Shown piece after piece: positions 19,194 to 26,922 of a DNA stretch of 62,397 nucleotides. The stretch lies in the NCBI GenBank assembly GCA_035688265.1, contig DASSNE010000043.1:1-62397 (forward strand), read 5' to 3'. The notes under the pieces were generated by a model, which made no database searches, was not told the origin of the DNA, and worked only from the letters and a program-made list of their open reading frames with translations. A program made the position numbers and the translations under genes. This stretch comes from DASSBR01 sp035688265. GTDB lineage: Bacteria; Pseudomonadota; Gammaproteobacteria; Natronospirales; DASSBR01. Position 1 is the stretch's first letter. Each line of letters opens with the position of its first letter.

Positions 19194-19365
19194 CTGCGCT
19201 CAAATCGCGGGGCAAGAGCCGGCCGTCGTGGCCGGCCAAGAATGCATTCTGATCCCCTCACCCCAGCCTTCTCCCTGGGGAGAAGGAGCAAGATTGCTTC
19301 TTTTCTCAGTTCTTCCTCTTGCCGGCCACGACGGCCGGCTTCTTCTCTCGCGACATAGAGCGCTG

Positions 19366-19463
19366 CCGGATCGGGTGGCGAAAAAAGGGGAAACAAGGAA
19401 CATTGTCCGACGGCACGGATGCCGGAGTTATGTTCCGGCCCCTTTTTTCGCCACCCGATCCGG
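19366..19463. repeat. Perfect 25-base inverted repeat of unit 4
   Basis: Arms 19366-19390 and 19439-19463 are exact reverse complements with a 48-base loop. The arm sequence is identical to that of unit 1, in the same arm orientation because the stem is palindromic. Confidence 0.95.
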
Positions 19464-19602
19464 GGAGTCCGAAGTACAGGATGTACTTCGGACCAAGCGA
19501 TACGTCGCATGGTTTTGGTGACTTTTGCCGAAACAAAAGTCACCCGGCCGCCGGGCCGGAACCCGGCACCCAATCAGCCCGCCGCCGCAGGCGGCACAAA
19601 AC

Positions 19603-20226
19603 CTACTGCCGAACAGGTAATAGGAAGGTTTGCCCCCGATACCGCAACACCACCCCATCCGGCGTAATCGAAACCACTTTCGGCCCATCGGCCAGCGTAT
19701 CGCCCTCAACATACCGATGCATGTTAATCATCACGAACCGCTTGGCCGGATCGGGTGCGTAAACATGAATTTCCATCTGCAGTTCCGGCAGTTGATGCTG
19801 AACTGACTGGGGCAGCGTTTCCAGCGGCGGCGCATCATCCGGTCCCGCCACTGACGGTTTTACGGCAGCGGTTGATGCAGCAGCCGTTTGAGTGGGTGCT
19901 GATTCATGCGCGGGTGCCGGCGTGGTAGCGGCAGCCGGCGCCGTCGCGCCCAGTGCGGCTTCGCGTGCCAGCGACCGCACCTGATGAGGCACCGCCGGGG
20001 CTGCGAGCACCGGCGCCGTAGATCGAGCGGGAAGGGTGCGCCGCGAGGCATTGAACCAGACGGCAATTAACCCAACGTTTACGCACAGCAGCAGCGCGAC
20101 GATGACCGCCCACGGCGTACGTGCGTGCGCCAGCCCCGGCGCCGGACCGGCATGGCTCAGCCGGCCTTCGAGCGTCTGTTCGCGTTCTTGCTCGGAGCGT
20201 TTGAGGGCATCAAGCAGCAGGCTCAT
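19603..20226 (-). CDS. gspB: Type II secretion assembly protein GspB
   Basis: 207-residue inner-membrane protein. The short cytoplasmic start MSLLLDALKRSEQERE is the hallmark of GspB. One membrane segment (TPWAVIVALLLCVNVGLIAVWF) follows, then an Ala/Pro/Thr-rich periplasmic linker (about 65-130) and the C-terminal domain LQMEIHVYAPDPAKRFVMINMHRYVEGDTL...DGVVLRYRGQTFLLPV, which binds GspD or peptidoglycan in the family. It overlaps gspA by 4 bases, and the GspAB complex helps the secretin pass the cell wall. The other gsp genes are not in the window. Confidence 0.92.
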   Translation of the reverse strand: MSLLLDALKRSEQEREQTLEGRLSHAGPAPGLAHARTPWAVIVALLLCVNVGLIAVWFNASRRTLPARSTAPVLAAPAVPHQVRSLAREAALGATAPAAATTPAPAHESAPTQTAAASTAAVKPSVAGPDDAPPLETLPQSVQHQLPELQMEIHVYAPDPAKRFVMINMHRYVEGDTLADGPKVVSITPDGVVLRYRGQTFLLPVRQ

Positions 20227-21806
20227 GACGATCCCTTCGTTAATCCTTTCGTCAACCTTGGAATACCCGCGCGATTCAGCACGCTGTTGAGTTCGATCAG
20301 CGTCTGTTCACCGGCGATGCCGTCAACTTGCAGGCCGCGCGTCTTTTGGAACTGCCGCACGGCGTCGGCCAGTGCCGCGTTGTAGGCGAGGCCGTTGCCG
20401 GGCAGCGAGCCGCCATCAACCTTGGCAAGTTGTTGATCCAGCCAGGCGACCGCCGGGCCGGACATCCCTTCGTGCAGCACACCATCGCTGTGCGGTGGCG
20501 GCTGCCACAGCAGCAGAAATTCACCATTCCAGTCGCGGCGCAGCGCGGCGAGCGGGAACGTGCGCGTACGGGTACCGGCGGTGAGGGTTACGAGGCCACC
20601 GGACAAGCCGCTGATCACCGCCTGATACTCGCTGCCGTCGGGCAGCGTCAGGGTCAGAATTGCCGGCCGGTCGTAGGCGACCAGGTCCTGCCACGACGCG
20701 TGCTGATACAGGCAGCGCAGTCCGGACTTGTCCGCCTGCCGACAGGCCGGCGTGCCGCTGTCGGCGGCGTACGTTGCCCCCCACAATGAAAACAGCGTCG
20801 CGAACGCGCCGTCGGTATCGGCGGCCGCGCCGGATTGGGTCAACCATTGCGCGAGCGCGTCGGTTTGTCGCGTGGCGGGGGGGTCGGCCGCTGCCGTGGG
20901 CGCGGCAGCGAGCGGGTGCTCGTAGACGACCAGTCCGGCCAGCGCCACCGTCACGGCCACCAGCGCGGCCGCCGTCGCCATCCACCCCCGCGGCCGTGGC
21001 GGCGTATCCAGCGCCTCGTGCGCCGCGCGCCGCACCAGTCGCGCGTTGCACTGGCGGCGCTGCGCGGCGTAGGCGCCCAGCAGCGTGCGGTCGGCGAGGA
21101 TGTTGATCAACCGCGGAATGCCGCCGGAGAGGCGATACAGCTGCCGCAGCGCGCGCGGTGTGAAAATCGACCCTGCGGCGCCGGCGACTTCGAGACGGTG
21201 ATTGACGTAGGCGCCGGTTTCGGCGGCATTGAGCGGCGTCAGGTGATAGCGGCCGGTGACGCGCTGGGCAAGCTGGCGCAGTTCCCGTTGCGCCAGCACC
21301 TCGCGCAGCTCCGGCTGGCCTACCAGGATAATCTGCATCAGCTTGGTGCTTTCGGTTTCGAGGTTGGTCAGCAGCCGGATCTGTTCGAGCAGGTCAGCCG
21401 ACAGTCCCTGCGCCTCGTCGACAATCAGCACGACGCGCCGGCCGCGGGCGTGCGCGTCGAGCAGGTGGGCGTTGAGCTTGTGAGTGATGTCGGCGCTGGA
21501 GAGATTCGCTTCCAGTGGTACGCCCAGTTCGCGGCAGATCGCGCGCAGGAATTCCGTCAGCGCCATTTTCGGGTTGACGATCAGCGCGATGTCGGCATGT
21601 TCCGGCAGTTGCTCGAGCAGGCTGCGAATCAGCGTCGTCTTGCCGGTGCCGACTTCGCCGGTGAGCTGGATGAAGCCGCCGCTCTCGGTGACGCCGTATA
21701 CCAGATGCGCCAGCGCTTCCGCATGCCGCGCGCTCAGGTACAGGTAGCGCGGGTTCGGCGTGATCGTGAACGGGTTTTCCTTAAGTCCGAAATAGTGCGC
21801 GTACAT
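20223..21806 (-). CDS. gspA: ExeA/GspA family AAA+ ATPase with peptidoglycan-binding domain
   Basis: 527 residues. Cytoplasmic AAA+ domain (1-270) with Walker A GEVGTGKT at 50-57, Walker B VVLIVDEAQGL and the opening YFGLKENPFTITPNPRYLYLS common to ExeA. A membrane segment near 280-300 (MATAAALVAVTVALAGLVVY) is followed by a periplasmic part that ends in a peptidoglycan-binding domain (GMSGPAVAWLDQQLA...YNAALADAVRQFQKTRGLQVDGIAGEQTLIEL). With GspB it forms the energy-dependent complex that inserts the type II secretin. Confidence 0.93.
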   Translation of the reverse strand: MYAHYFGLKENPFTITPNPRYLYLSARHAEALAHLVYGVTESGGFIQLTGEVGTGKTTLIRSLLEQLPEHADIALIVNPKMALTEFLRAICRELGVPLEANLSSADITHKLNAHLLDAHARGRRVVLIVDEAQGLSADLLEQIRLLTNLETESTKLMQIILVGQPELREVLAQRELRQLAQRVTGRYHLTPLNAAETGAYVNHRLEVAGAAGSIFTPRALRQLYRLSGGIPRLINILADRTLLGAYAAQRRQCNARLVRRAAHEALDTPPRPRGWMATAAALVAVTVALAGLVVYEHPLAAAPTAAADPPATRQTDALAQWLTQSGAAADTDGAFATLFSLWGATYAADSGTPACRQADKSGLRCLYQHASWQDLVAYDRPAILTLTLPDGSEYQAVISGLSGGLVTLTAGTRTRTFPLAALRRDWNGEFLLLWQPPPHSDGVLHEGMSGPAVAWLDQQLAKVDGGSLPGNGLAYNAALADAVRQFQKTRGLQVDGIAGEQTLIELNSVLNRAGIPRLTKGLTKGSS

Positions 21807-21870
21807 CAGTGATTCGATTGCGCCGCCGTCGAATCACAAGCCTGCGCCAGTCGGCCGTCTGTTGCAAGGG

Positions 21871-22443
21871 TTATCCCGGCGGAAAGCGGCTCAGGATCGT
21901 CGCGACCATCTGGTTCACGGCCTGCTGCGTGAAGTTCTGCGGCCGGACTACGGCGCTGGTCCAGCCGCGCCAGACCAGCTTCTTTGTGCGGGCGTCGATG
22001 ATGTCGATGATCAAGTCGCCTTCCTGGTAAGACTCGACCTGGGGTGCGTACGGGTAATAGGTCGCGCCGAACCACGGGTTGAAGACGGGGTAGCCGAACG
22101 GATAGCCATAGCCGATGCCGAAGCGAAAGCCGCCGGCCGAGCGCAACTGCTGCTCGCTGGCGGTGCGGTAGGTGACGATAAAATCGGCCTGGTCGGCGCT
22201 GGCAACCTGCCGGTAGCCGTGGCTGGTGAGCGTGGCGACTACGGCGCTTTCGACACGCTGATCCAGGATCTGGCTGTCGAGCACCGGGTTCTTGACTGGT
22301 TGCCCATGCCGGACCGGCTGCCAGTAAAAGGAATGGTACGAGGCAAAATTGGCCTGCGGGCTGTATTGCACTTCCGGGGCGGTCGCGCAGGCCGCGAGCG
22401 CGGCAGCGGCCACCAGAATCATGAGACGAAATGCCGTTTTCAT
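21871..22443 (-). CDS. DUF4136 family lipoprotein
   Basis: 190 residues. Lipoprotein signal with lipobox LAAC (Cys19). The body matches the DUF4136 layout: SYHSFYWQP near the start, VESAVVATLTSHGYRQV, ADFIVTYRTASEQQLRS, a Tyr/Gly/Phe-rich stretch (FRFGIGYGYPFGYPVFNPWFGATYYP), and GDLIIDIIDARTKKLVWRGWTSAVV. Function is unknown across the family. It lies 64 bases after the gspA start and is probably a separate unit, divergent from the ABC system at 22548. Confidence 0.88.
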   Translation of the reverse strand: MKTAFRLMILVAAAALAACATAPEVQYSPQANFASYHSFYWQPVRHGQPVKNPVLDSQILDQRVESAVVATLTSHGYRQVASADQADFIVTYRTASEQQLRSAGGFRFGIGYGYPFGYPVFNPWFGATYYPYAPQVESYQEGDLIIDIIDARTKKLVWRGWTSAVVRPQNFTQQAVNQMVATILSRFPPG

Positions 22444-22547
22444 TGCGAGACTCCTGACGTGCGATCCGTCGGCGTACTGGCTCCATTCGACTGTGGAACC
22501 AGTCTAACCGGATTCGGTATGGCCTGAAATAAGGTACATTGCGGGTC

Positions 22548-23288
22548 ATGCTGCTGCGCGACGTACACAAGCAGTTCGGTCCGGTGGCCGCCTTGCGCGG
22601 GATCACGGCCGAGATCCGGCCGCGGGCGACGACAGTGTTGCTGGGGCCCAGCGGCTCGGGCAAGTCCACCGCGTTGAAGCTGCTCGCGGGCCTGATTTTT
22701 GCCGACCGCGGCAGCGTCGAGATCGACGGCCGTGCCCTGACGCCGGCCAATGCGCTCGAACACCGCCGCCGGCTCGGCTACGTCATCCAGGAAGGCGGAC
22801 TGTTCCCGCATCTGACCGCGCGCGGCAACGTGGTCCTGCTGGCGCGCTACCTGAAACGTCCGCGGCGCGAGATCGACCGGCGCGTCGCCGAGCTGGCCGA
22901 CCTGGTCGATCTCGATGCCGGCCAGCTTGATCGCTATCCGCTGGCACTGTCCGGCGGGCAGCGCCAGCGCGTCGCCCTGATGCGCGCGCTGATGCTCGAC
23001 CCGGATGTCCTGCTGCTCGACGAGCCGCTGGGCGCGCTCGATCCGCTAATCCGACACGACTTGCAGGCCGAGCTGAAAGCGATCTTCAGGCGTCTCGACA
23101 AGACCGTGGTGCTGGTGACGCACGATCTGGCCGAAGCCGCGTATCTGGGCGACGATATCGTTCTGTTGCGCGATGGGCGCATCGTCCAGCGCGGTCCGAT
23201 CGGCGACCTGCTCAACGCACCGGCCGAGCCGTTCGTCAGCCGCTTCGTCAACGCGCAACGCCAGCCGCTCGGCGAGGCTGCACGTTGA
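22548..23288 (+). CDS. Osmoprotectant-type ABC transporter ATP-binding protein
   Basis: 246-residue ATPase of the OpuCA/YehX type that powers quaternary-amine uptake. Walker A GPSGSGKST at 33-41, Q-loop IQEGGLFPHLT, signature LSGGQRQRVALMRAL, Walker B DVLLLDEPLGALD and switch His in VTHD are intact. The CBS domains of OpuA-like ATPases are absent. ATG 22548 is preferred over TTG 22539. It overlaps the next gene by 4 bases, where a TTG start sits inside TTGA. Confidence 0.92.
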   Translation: MLLRDVHKQFGPVAALRGITAEIRPRATTVLLGPSGSGKSTALKLLAGLIFADRGSVEIDGRALTPANALEHRRRLGYVIQEGGLFPHLTARGNVVLLARYLKRPRREIDRRVAELADLVDLDAGQLDRYPLALSGGQRQRVALMRALMLDPDVLLLDEPLGALDPLIRHDLQAELKAIFRRLDKTVVLVTHDLAEAAYLGDDIVLLRDGRIVQRGPIGDLLNAPAEPFVSRFVNAQRQPLGEAAR

Positions 23289-24754
23289 AGCTGTTCGCGG
23301 GGTTGCTGCTGGGATTGGCCGCATTTGCCGCCCATGCGGCGGCGCCGCACGTGGTGGTCGGTTCCAAGGCGTTCACCGAGTCGATTATTCTCGGCGACAT
23401 CGCCGCCGACCTCGCCCGCGAGGCGGGCGCAACCGTGACGCACCGGCGCGAGCTGGGCGGCACGCGCGTGGTCTGGGATGCGCTGGTGCGCGGCGACATC
23501 GATATATACGCGGCCTATACCGGCACGCTGGCCCGCGAGATTTTTGCCGGCGACCACGTGCCGGACCGGCGCGCGGCGCTCGCAGGCGCGCTGGCCAAAT
23601 ATCATATTCGCATGGGCCCGCCGCTCGGCTTCAACAATACCTACGCGCTCGGCATGGCCGGGGATGTGGCGCGGCGGCTGGGCGTTCACACCATCAGCGA
23701 TCTCAAGCGCTACCCGGACCTGCGCTTCGGTTTCAGCAACGAGTTCATGGATCGCGCCGATGGCTGGCCCGGCCTCAAGAGCGCCTATCACCTGCCGCAA
23801 ACGGACGTGCGCGGGCTCGAGCATGCGCTCGCGTACCGGGCGCTCGCGGCCGGCGCGATCGACGTCACCGACGTCTACTCGACCGACGCCAACATCCTTT
23901 ATTACCATCTTCGGCTGCTGCGCGACGACCACCAGTACTTTCCGGACTACCGCGCGGTGTTCCTGTACCGTGCCGACCTGGCCACGCGCGCCCCACAGGT
24001 CGTGGCACGCATCGAGGACTTCGCGAACCGGATCAGCACCGCCCAGATGCGGCGCATGAACGCGGCGGTGAAGCTCCATGGTCGCGCGGATACGGCTGTT
24101 GCGGCACAATTTGTCGGCCAGCCCGCCGAGGTCGAAGCCGATTTCTGGGACAGGCTGGCGCAGCGCACCGGCGAACACCTGTACCTGGTCGGCCTGTCGC
24201 TGGTTGCGGCCATCCTGATCGCGATCCCGCTCGGCATTGCCGCGGCGCGCTGGCGGCTGGCGGGGCAGGCGATTCTGGCGGTCGTTGGAATCGCCCAGAC
24301 AATCCCGGCGCTCGCGCTGCTGGTGTTCATGATTCCGCTGCTCGGCATCGGCGGCCCGCCGGCGATGCTGGCGCTGTTCCTGTACAGCCTGCTGCCGATC
24401 GTGCGCAACACCCATGCCGGGCTGATCGACATCGACCCGGCGCTGGCGGAATCCGCGCAGGCGCTGGGCCTGCCGCCGTTCGCACGGCTGCGCCTCGTAG
24501 AACTGCCGCTGGCGCTCCGGCCGATTCTCGCCGGCATCAAGACTGCCGCAGTGATCAATATCGGCACGGCCACGCTCGCGGCGCTAATCGGCGCGGGCGG
24601 CTACGGCCAGCCGATCCTCACCGGCATCCGGCTCGCGTCCGTGCCGCTGATCCTGGAAGGTGCGGTACCCGCGGCATTGCTGGCCCTGGTGGTGCAGGGG
24701 TTGTTCGAGGTCGCCGAACGGCTGCTCCGGCTGGCCCGAATGTCGGGCAAATAG
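23285..24754 (+). CDS. Fused substrate-binding protein and permease of a glycine betaine/choline-type ABC transporter
   Basis: 489 residues from TTG 23285. Signal peptide MKLFAGLLLGLAAFAAHA, then an OpuAC/OsmF-type binding domain (about 22-285: VVVGSKAFTESIILGDI, DIDIYAAYTGTLAREIF, AIDVTDVYSTDANILYY), then a permease of about five or six membrane segments (about 300-489) with the EAA loop DIDPALAESAQALGLPPFARLRLVELPLALRPI. Unusually, the binding domain precedes the permease; in most OpuC-like fusions the permease comes first. The ligand is inferred only from family. Confidence 0.9.
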   Translation: MKLFAGLLLGLAAFAAHAAAPHVVVGSKAFTESIILGDIAADLAREAGATVTHRRELGGTRVVWDALVRGDIDIYAAYTGTLAREIFAGDHVPDRRAALAGALAKYHIRMGPPLGFNNTYALGMAGDVARRLGVHTISDLKRYPDLRFGFSNEFMDRADGWPGLKSAYHLPQTDVRGLEHALAYRALAAGAIDVTDVYSTDANILYYHLRLLRDDHQYFPDYRAVFLYRADLATRAPQVVARIEDFANRISTAQMRRMNAAVKLHGRADTAVAAQFVGQPAEVEADFWDRLAQRTGEHLYLVGLSLVAAILIAIPLGIAAARWRLAGQAILAVVGIAQTIPALALLVFMIPLLGIGGPPAMLALFLYSLLPIVRNTHAGLIDIDPALAESAQALGLPPFARLRLVELPLALRPILAGIKTAAVINIGTATLAALIGAGGYGQPILTGIRLASVPLILEGAVPAALLALVVQGLFEVAERLLRLARMSGK

Positions 24755-24846
24755 CACCAAGCGTAGAGTTACGAAGGCTACTCTACTTGCTAAAGAACGC
24801 GGGGTGGAGTAGTTTTTCGGCGGGGTAGGCCCTTGGGGGGCCGCAC

Positions 24847-26655
24847 ATGACGCAACGAATAACACGAAAAGAGATGATTTATGCCGTCTTCATGGCGGCT
24901 TGCGGCTGCGCGGCTCTTTTGTATACGGCGGCTCTCGGCGGCGTGACGCTGCCGCCGGTACCGGTCATTGTCGGTTTCGCGCTGTTTACGCTGTTGACGC
25001 TGACGATGGCGTTTCCTGCGCCCTTCTTTGGCTATCTTGGCCTTGACCGTGTCAGCCAGATTGCTTTCCTCCTGATCTTTGATCCGCTGACGGCGACGCT
25101 TATTAACGCGATCGCTTATTTGGCGTGGCCGTTTTTGACTTTTTATAAAAAGGGGTTTTCGTGGCGTGTGGCGACCGCACGCGCCCTGCACAACACCGGC
25201 ATGCAAACCTTGGTCCTTCTCAGTGGCGGAGCTATCTGGGCGGTCTTGGGCGGGCACACGCCGCTCACGGGGCTTGATCTGCAAGTTGTCGGAGCGCTGA
25301 TCGTGATGGCGCTGGCGATGCAGGTTGTCAATCACATCCTGTTCAGCCTCTTGGCCCGCGTGCGCGGGAAGTCTTTCGGTTTATGGCTTTTTGCTGCACT
25401 GGTCGATTTGGCGACGGTTCCATTAGCGGTATTTACTGCCATTGCTTATAACCGGCTGCCACTCGGAAGTTTCATGCTGCTGGTATTGACGTTGCTGCTG
25501 CTGGCGCTGCTTTTGCGGTACTTTGCGTTGAACCGCACGGATCTTGAGCAGCGTGTCGAACAGATGACGGCGCTGAATCGACTGGCGCAGGCCACCAATG
25601 CTTCCATTCATCTCAATGAATTAGTGGAACTCGTTTGCACGCAGTGCCGCCAGTTGTTCGACTTTTCGGCATTCCACCTGGTGCTGTACGACGAAGCTAC
25701 TCAGGAACTCGATTTCGTCTTGCATCACAGTTGCGCGGGGCGGATGCCGCGCCGCCGTGTTCCGGTCACTGAAGGGCTGCTGGGCTGGCTGGTTCAAAAC
25801 AATCAGCCTGCTTTGATTGCCAATTGGCAGCAGGACGAAAGCGAGTTAAAGCAGCATTCGGTCATCGTTGGAGAAACACCGGCTTCCTGGCTGGGCGTGC
25901 CAGTCACGTGGCGCGGCCGGGTACTGGGCGCGATGAGTGTACAGAATTTTGTCCCGAATACGTTTACACGCAACGATCTGGATCTGATGGTCACATTCGC
26001 CGGCCAGGTCGGCGCGGCGCTGGCCAACGCGCGCCTGTTTGGCGAATTGAGCGAGCACAAGCTTGAACTTGAGCATCGGGTGGCCGAGCGCACCGACTCG
26101 CTGCGTGAGGCCAACAAGCTCAAGGAAAGGCTTTTGACCGAGTTGCAGCGCAAAACGGATGCGCTCGATCGACTCAGCAAAGAAGACAGTTTGACGGGTT
26201 TGTACAACCGTCGCTACATGGACGAACGTCTGACGATCGAGTTACAGCGCGCCGAGCGCTTCGGGCGTGACATCGCGATCGGCATGGCTGATATCGACAA
26301 CTTCAAGCGCATTAACGACACCTGCTCCCACGCCGTCGGCGACGAGGTATTGCGCATTACTGCGCAGATACTGCGTCGCGCGTGCCGGTCGATCGACATT
26401 ATCTCGCGCTACGGTGGCGAAGAATTTATTATTTGTTTTCCGGAAACCGACGTCGATAGTGCGCTCAATGTCTGCGAACGCATTCGCCACATGATGAGTA
26501 ATTACGACTGGGAATACGTGCACCCGGGTCTGCGGGTGACGATGAGCATTGGTGTTGCCGGCGGCGCCTGTTACGATCAGGAGATGCTGCAGAAGCGGGC
26601 CGATAAGAAATTATACGAAGCGAAGGATTTGGGCCGCGATCGCGTATGCGCGTAG
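24847..26655 (+). CDS. Membrane-bound diguanylate cyclase (7TM-GAF-GGDEF)
   Basis: 602 residues. Makes cyclic di-GMP from two GTP. Six or seven N-terminal membrane segments (about 10-225) form a likely sensor, followed by a GAF domain (about 240-400), a coiled coil (LELEHRVAERTDSLREANKLKERLL) and a GGDEF domain (about 430-602). The active-site motif is GGEEF within SRYGGEEFIICFPETD. RSID lies five residues before it, the position of the RxxD inhibitory site, so product inhibition is expected. It is preceded by a 92-base gap and ends at a strong terminator. Confidence 0.94.
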   Translation: MTQRITRKEMIYAVFMAACGCAALLYTAALGGVTLPPVPVIVGFALFTLLTLTMAFPAPFFGYLGLDRVSQIAFLLIFDPLTATLINAIAYLAWPFLTFYKKGFSWRVATARALHNTGMQTLVLLSGGAIWAVLGGHTPLTGLDLQVVGALIVMALAMQVVNHILFSLLARVRGKSFGLWLFAALVDLATVPLAVFTAIAYNRLPLGSFMLLVLTLLLLALLLRYFALNRTDLEQRVEQMTALNRLAQATNASIHLNELVELVCTQCRQLFDFSAFHLVLYDEATQELDFVLHHSCAGRMPRRRVPVTEGLLGWLVQNNQPALIANWQQDESELKQHSVIVGETPASWLGVPVTWRGRVLGAMSVQNFVPNTFTRNDLDLMVTFAGQVGAALANARLFGELSEHKLELEHRVAERTDSLREANKLKERLLTELQRKTDALDRLSKEDSLTGLYNRRYMDERLTIELQRAERFGRDIAIGMADIDNFKRINDTCSHAVGDEVLRITAQILRRACRSIDIISRYGGEEFIICFPETDVDSALNVCERIRHMMSNYDWEYVHPGLRVTMSIGVAGGACYDQEMLQKRADKKLYEAKDLGRDRVCA

Positions 26656-26666
26656 GCCTTCAATAG

Positions 26667-26708
26667 AAAATTCCGTCCGCACTTTAGAGTCAGTACGGAC
26701 GGAATTTT
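26667..26708. terminator. Bidirectional rho-independent terminator
   Basis: A 13-base perfect stem (26667-26679 with 26696-26708, including CCGTCCG/CGGACGG) is flanked by AAAA on one side and TTTTT on the other. It sits between the convergent diguanylate cyclase and precursor-peptide genes and can serve both strands. Confidence 0.9.
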
Positions 26709-26718
26709 TAGAGTTTCC

Positions 26719-26922
26719 TTACCACATTACCGTCGGAGGGCCGCTCGCTTGACTGCGCGCTGCAACTCCATTCTGTTGCGCTACGAAGCCGGCCAGGAAG
26801 CTCAACCGCTCCTGACCCGTCTTCGCCTCGTTCAGGCCCGACCGCAACTGCTCGTAGCGTTCCGGATCCTGCCTGACTTCGCCGACCCATTCGTCAGCAT
26901 GCTTCTGCATAGCTGCGTTCAT
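26719..26922 (-). CDS. Putative RiPP precursor peptide
   Basis: 67 residues starting MNAAMQKHADEWVGEV. The ATG at 26922 has a perfect GGAGGT 7 bases upstream, located inside the 3' end of the radical SAM gene, which it overlaps by 29 bases. Residues about 8-50 predict two amphipathic helices (ADEWVGEVRQDPERYEQLRS; GQERLSFLAGFVAQQ), a layout like a leader peptide and loosely like Nif11-type leaders. The remaining 17 residues (NGVAARSQASGPPTVMW) form a Ser/Gly/Pro-containing tail ending in Trp, a possible core. No Cys is present, so thioether crosslinks through Cys are excluded. The precursor role is inferred from context. Confidence 0.7.
   Translation of the reverse strand: MNAAMQKHADEWVGEVRQDPERYEQLRSGLNEAKTGQERLSFLAGFVAQQNGVAARSQASGPPTVMW

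Larger units (their letters stand above)
18957..19602. repeat. Composite palindromic intergenic repeat, copy 2
   Basis: About 650 bases with the same two-unit head-to-head layout as the copy at 8723-9402. Unit 3 (about 18960-19250) matches unit 2 best, and inverted unit 4 (about 19315-19602) matches unit 1 best, so this copy is inverted relative to the first. The centre holds CCTTCTCCC/GGGAGAAGG again. It fills the gap between the aminopropyltransferase-like gene and gspB. No credible protein is encoded. Confidence 0.93.
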
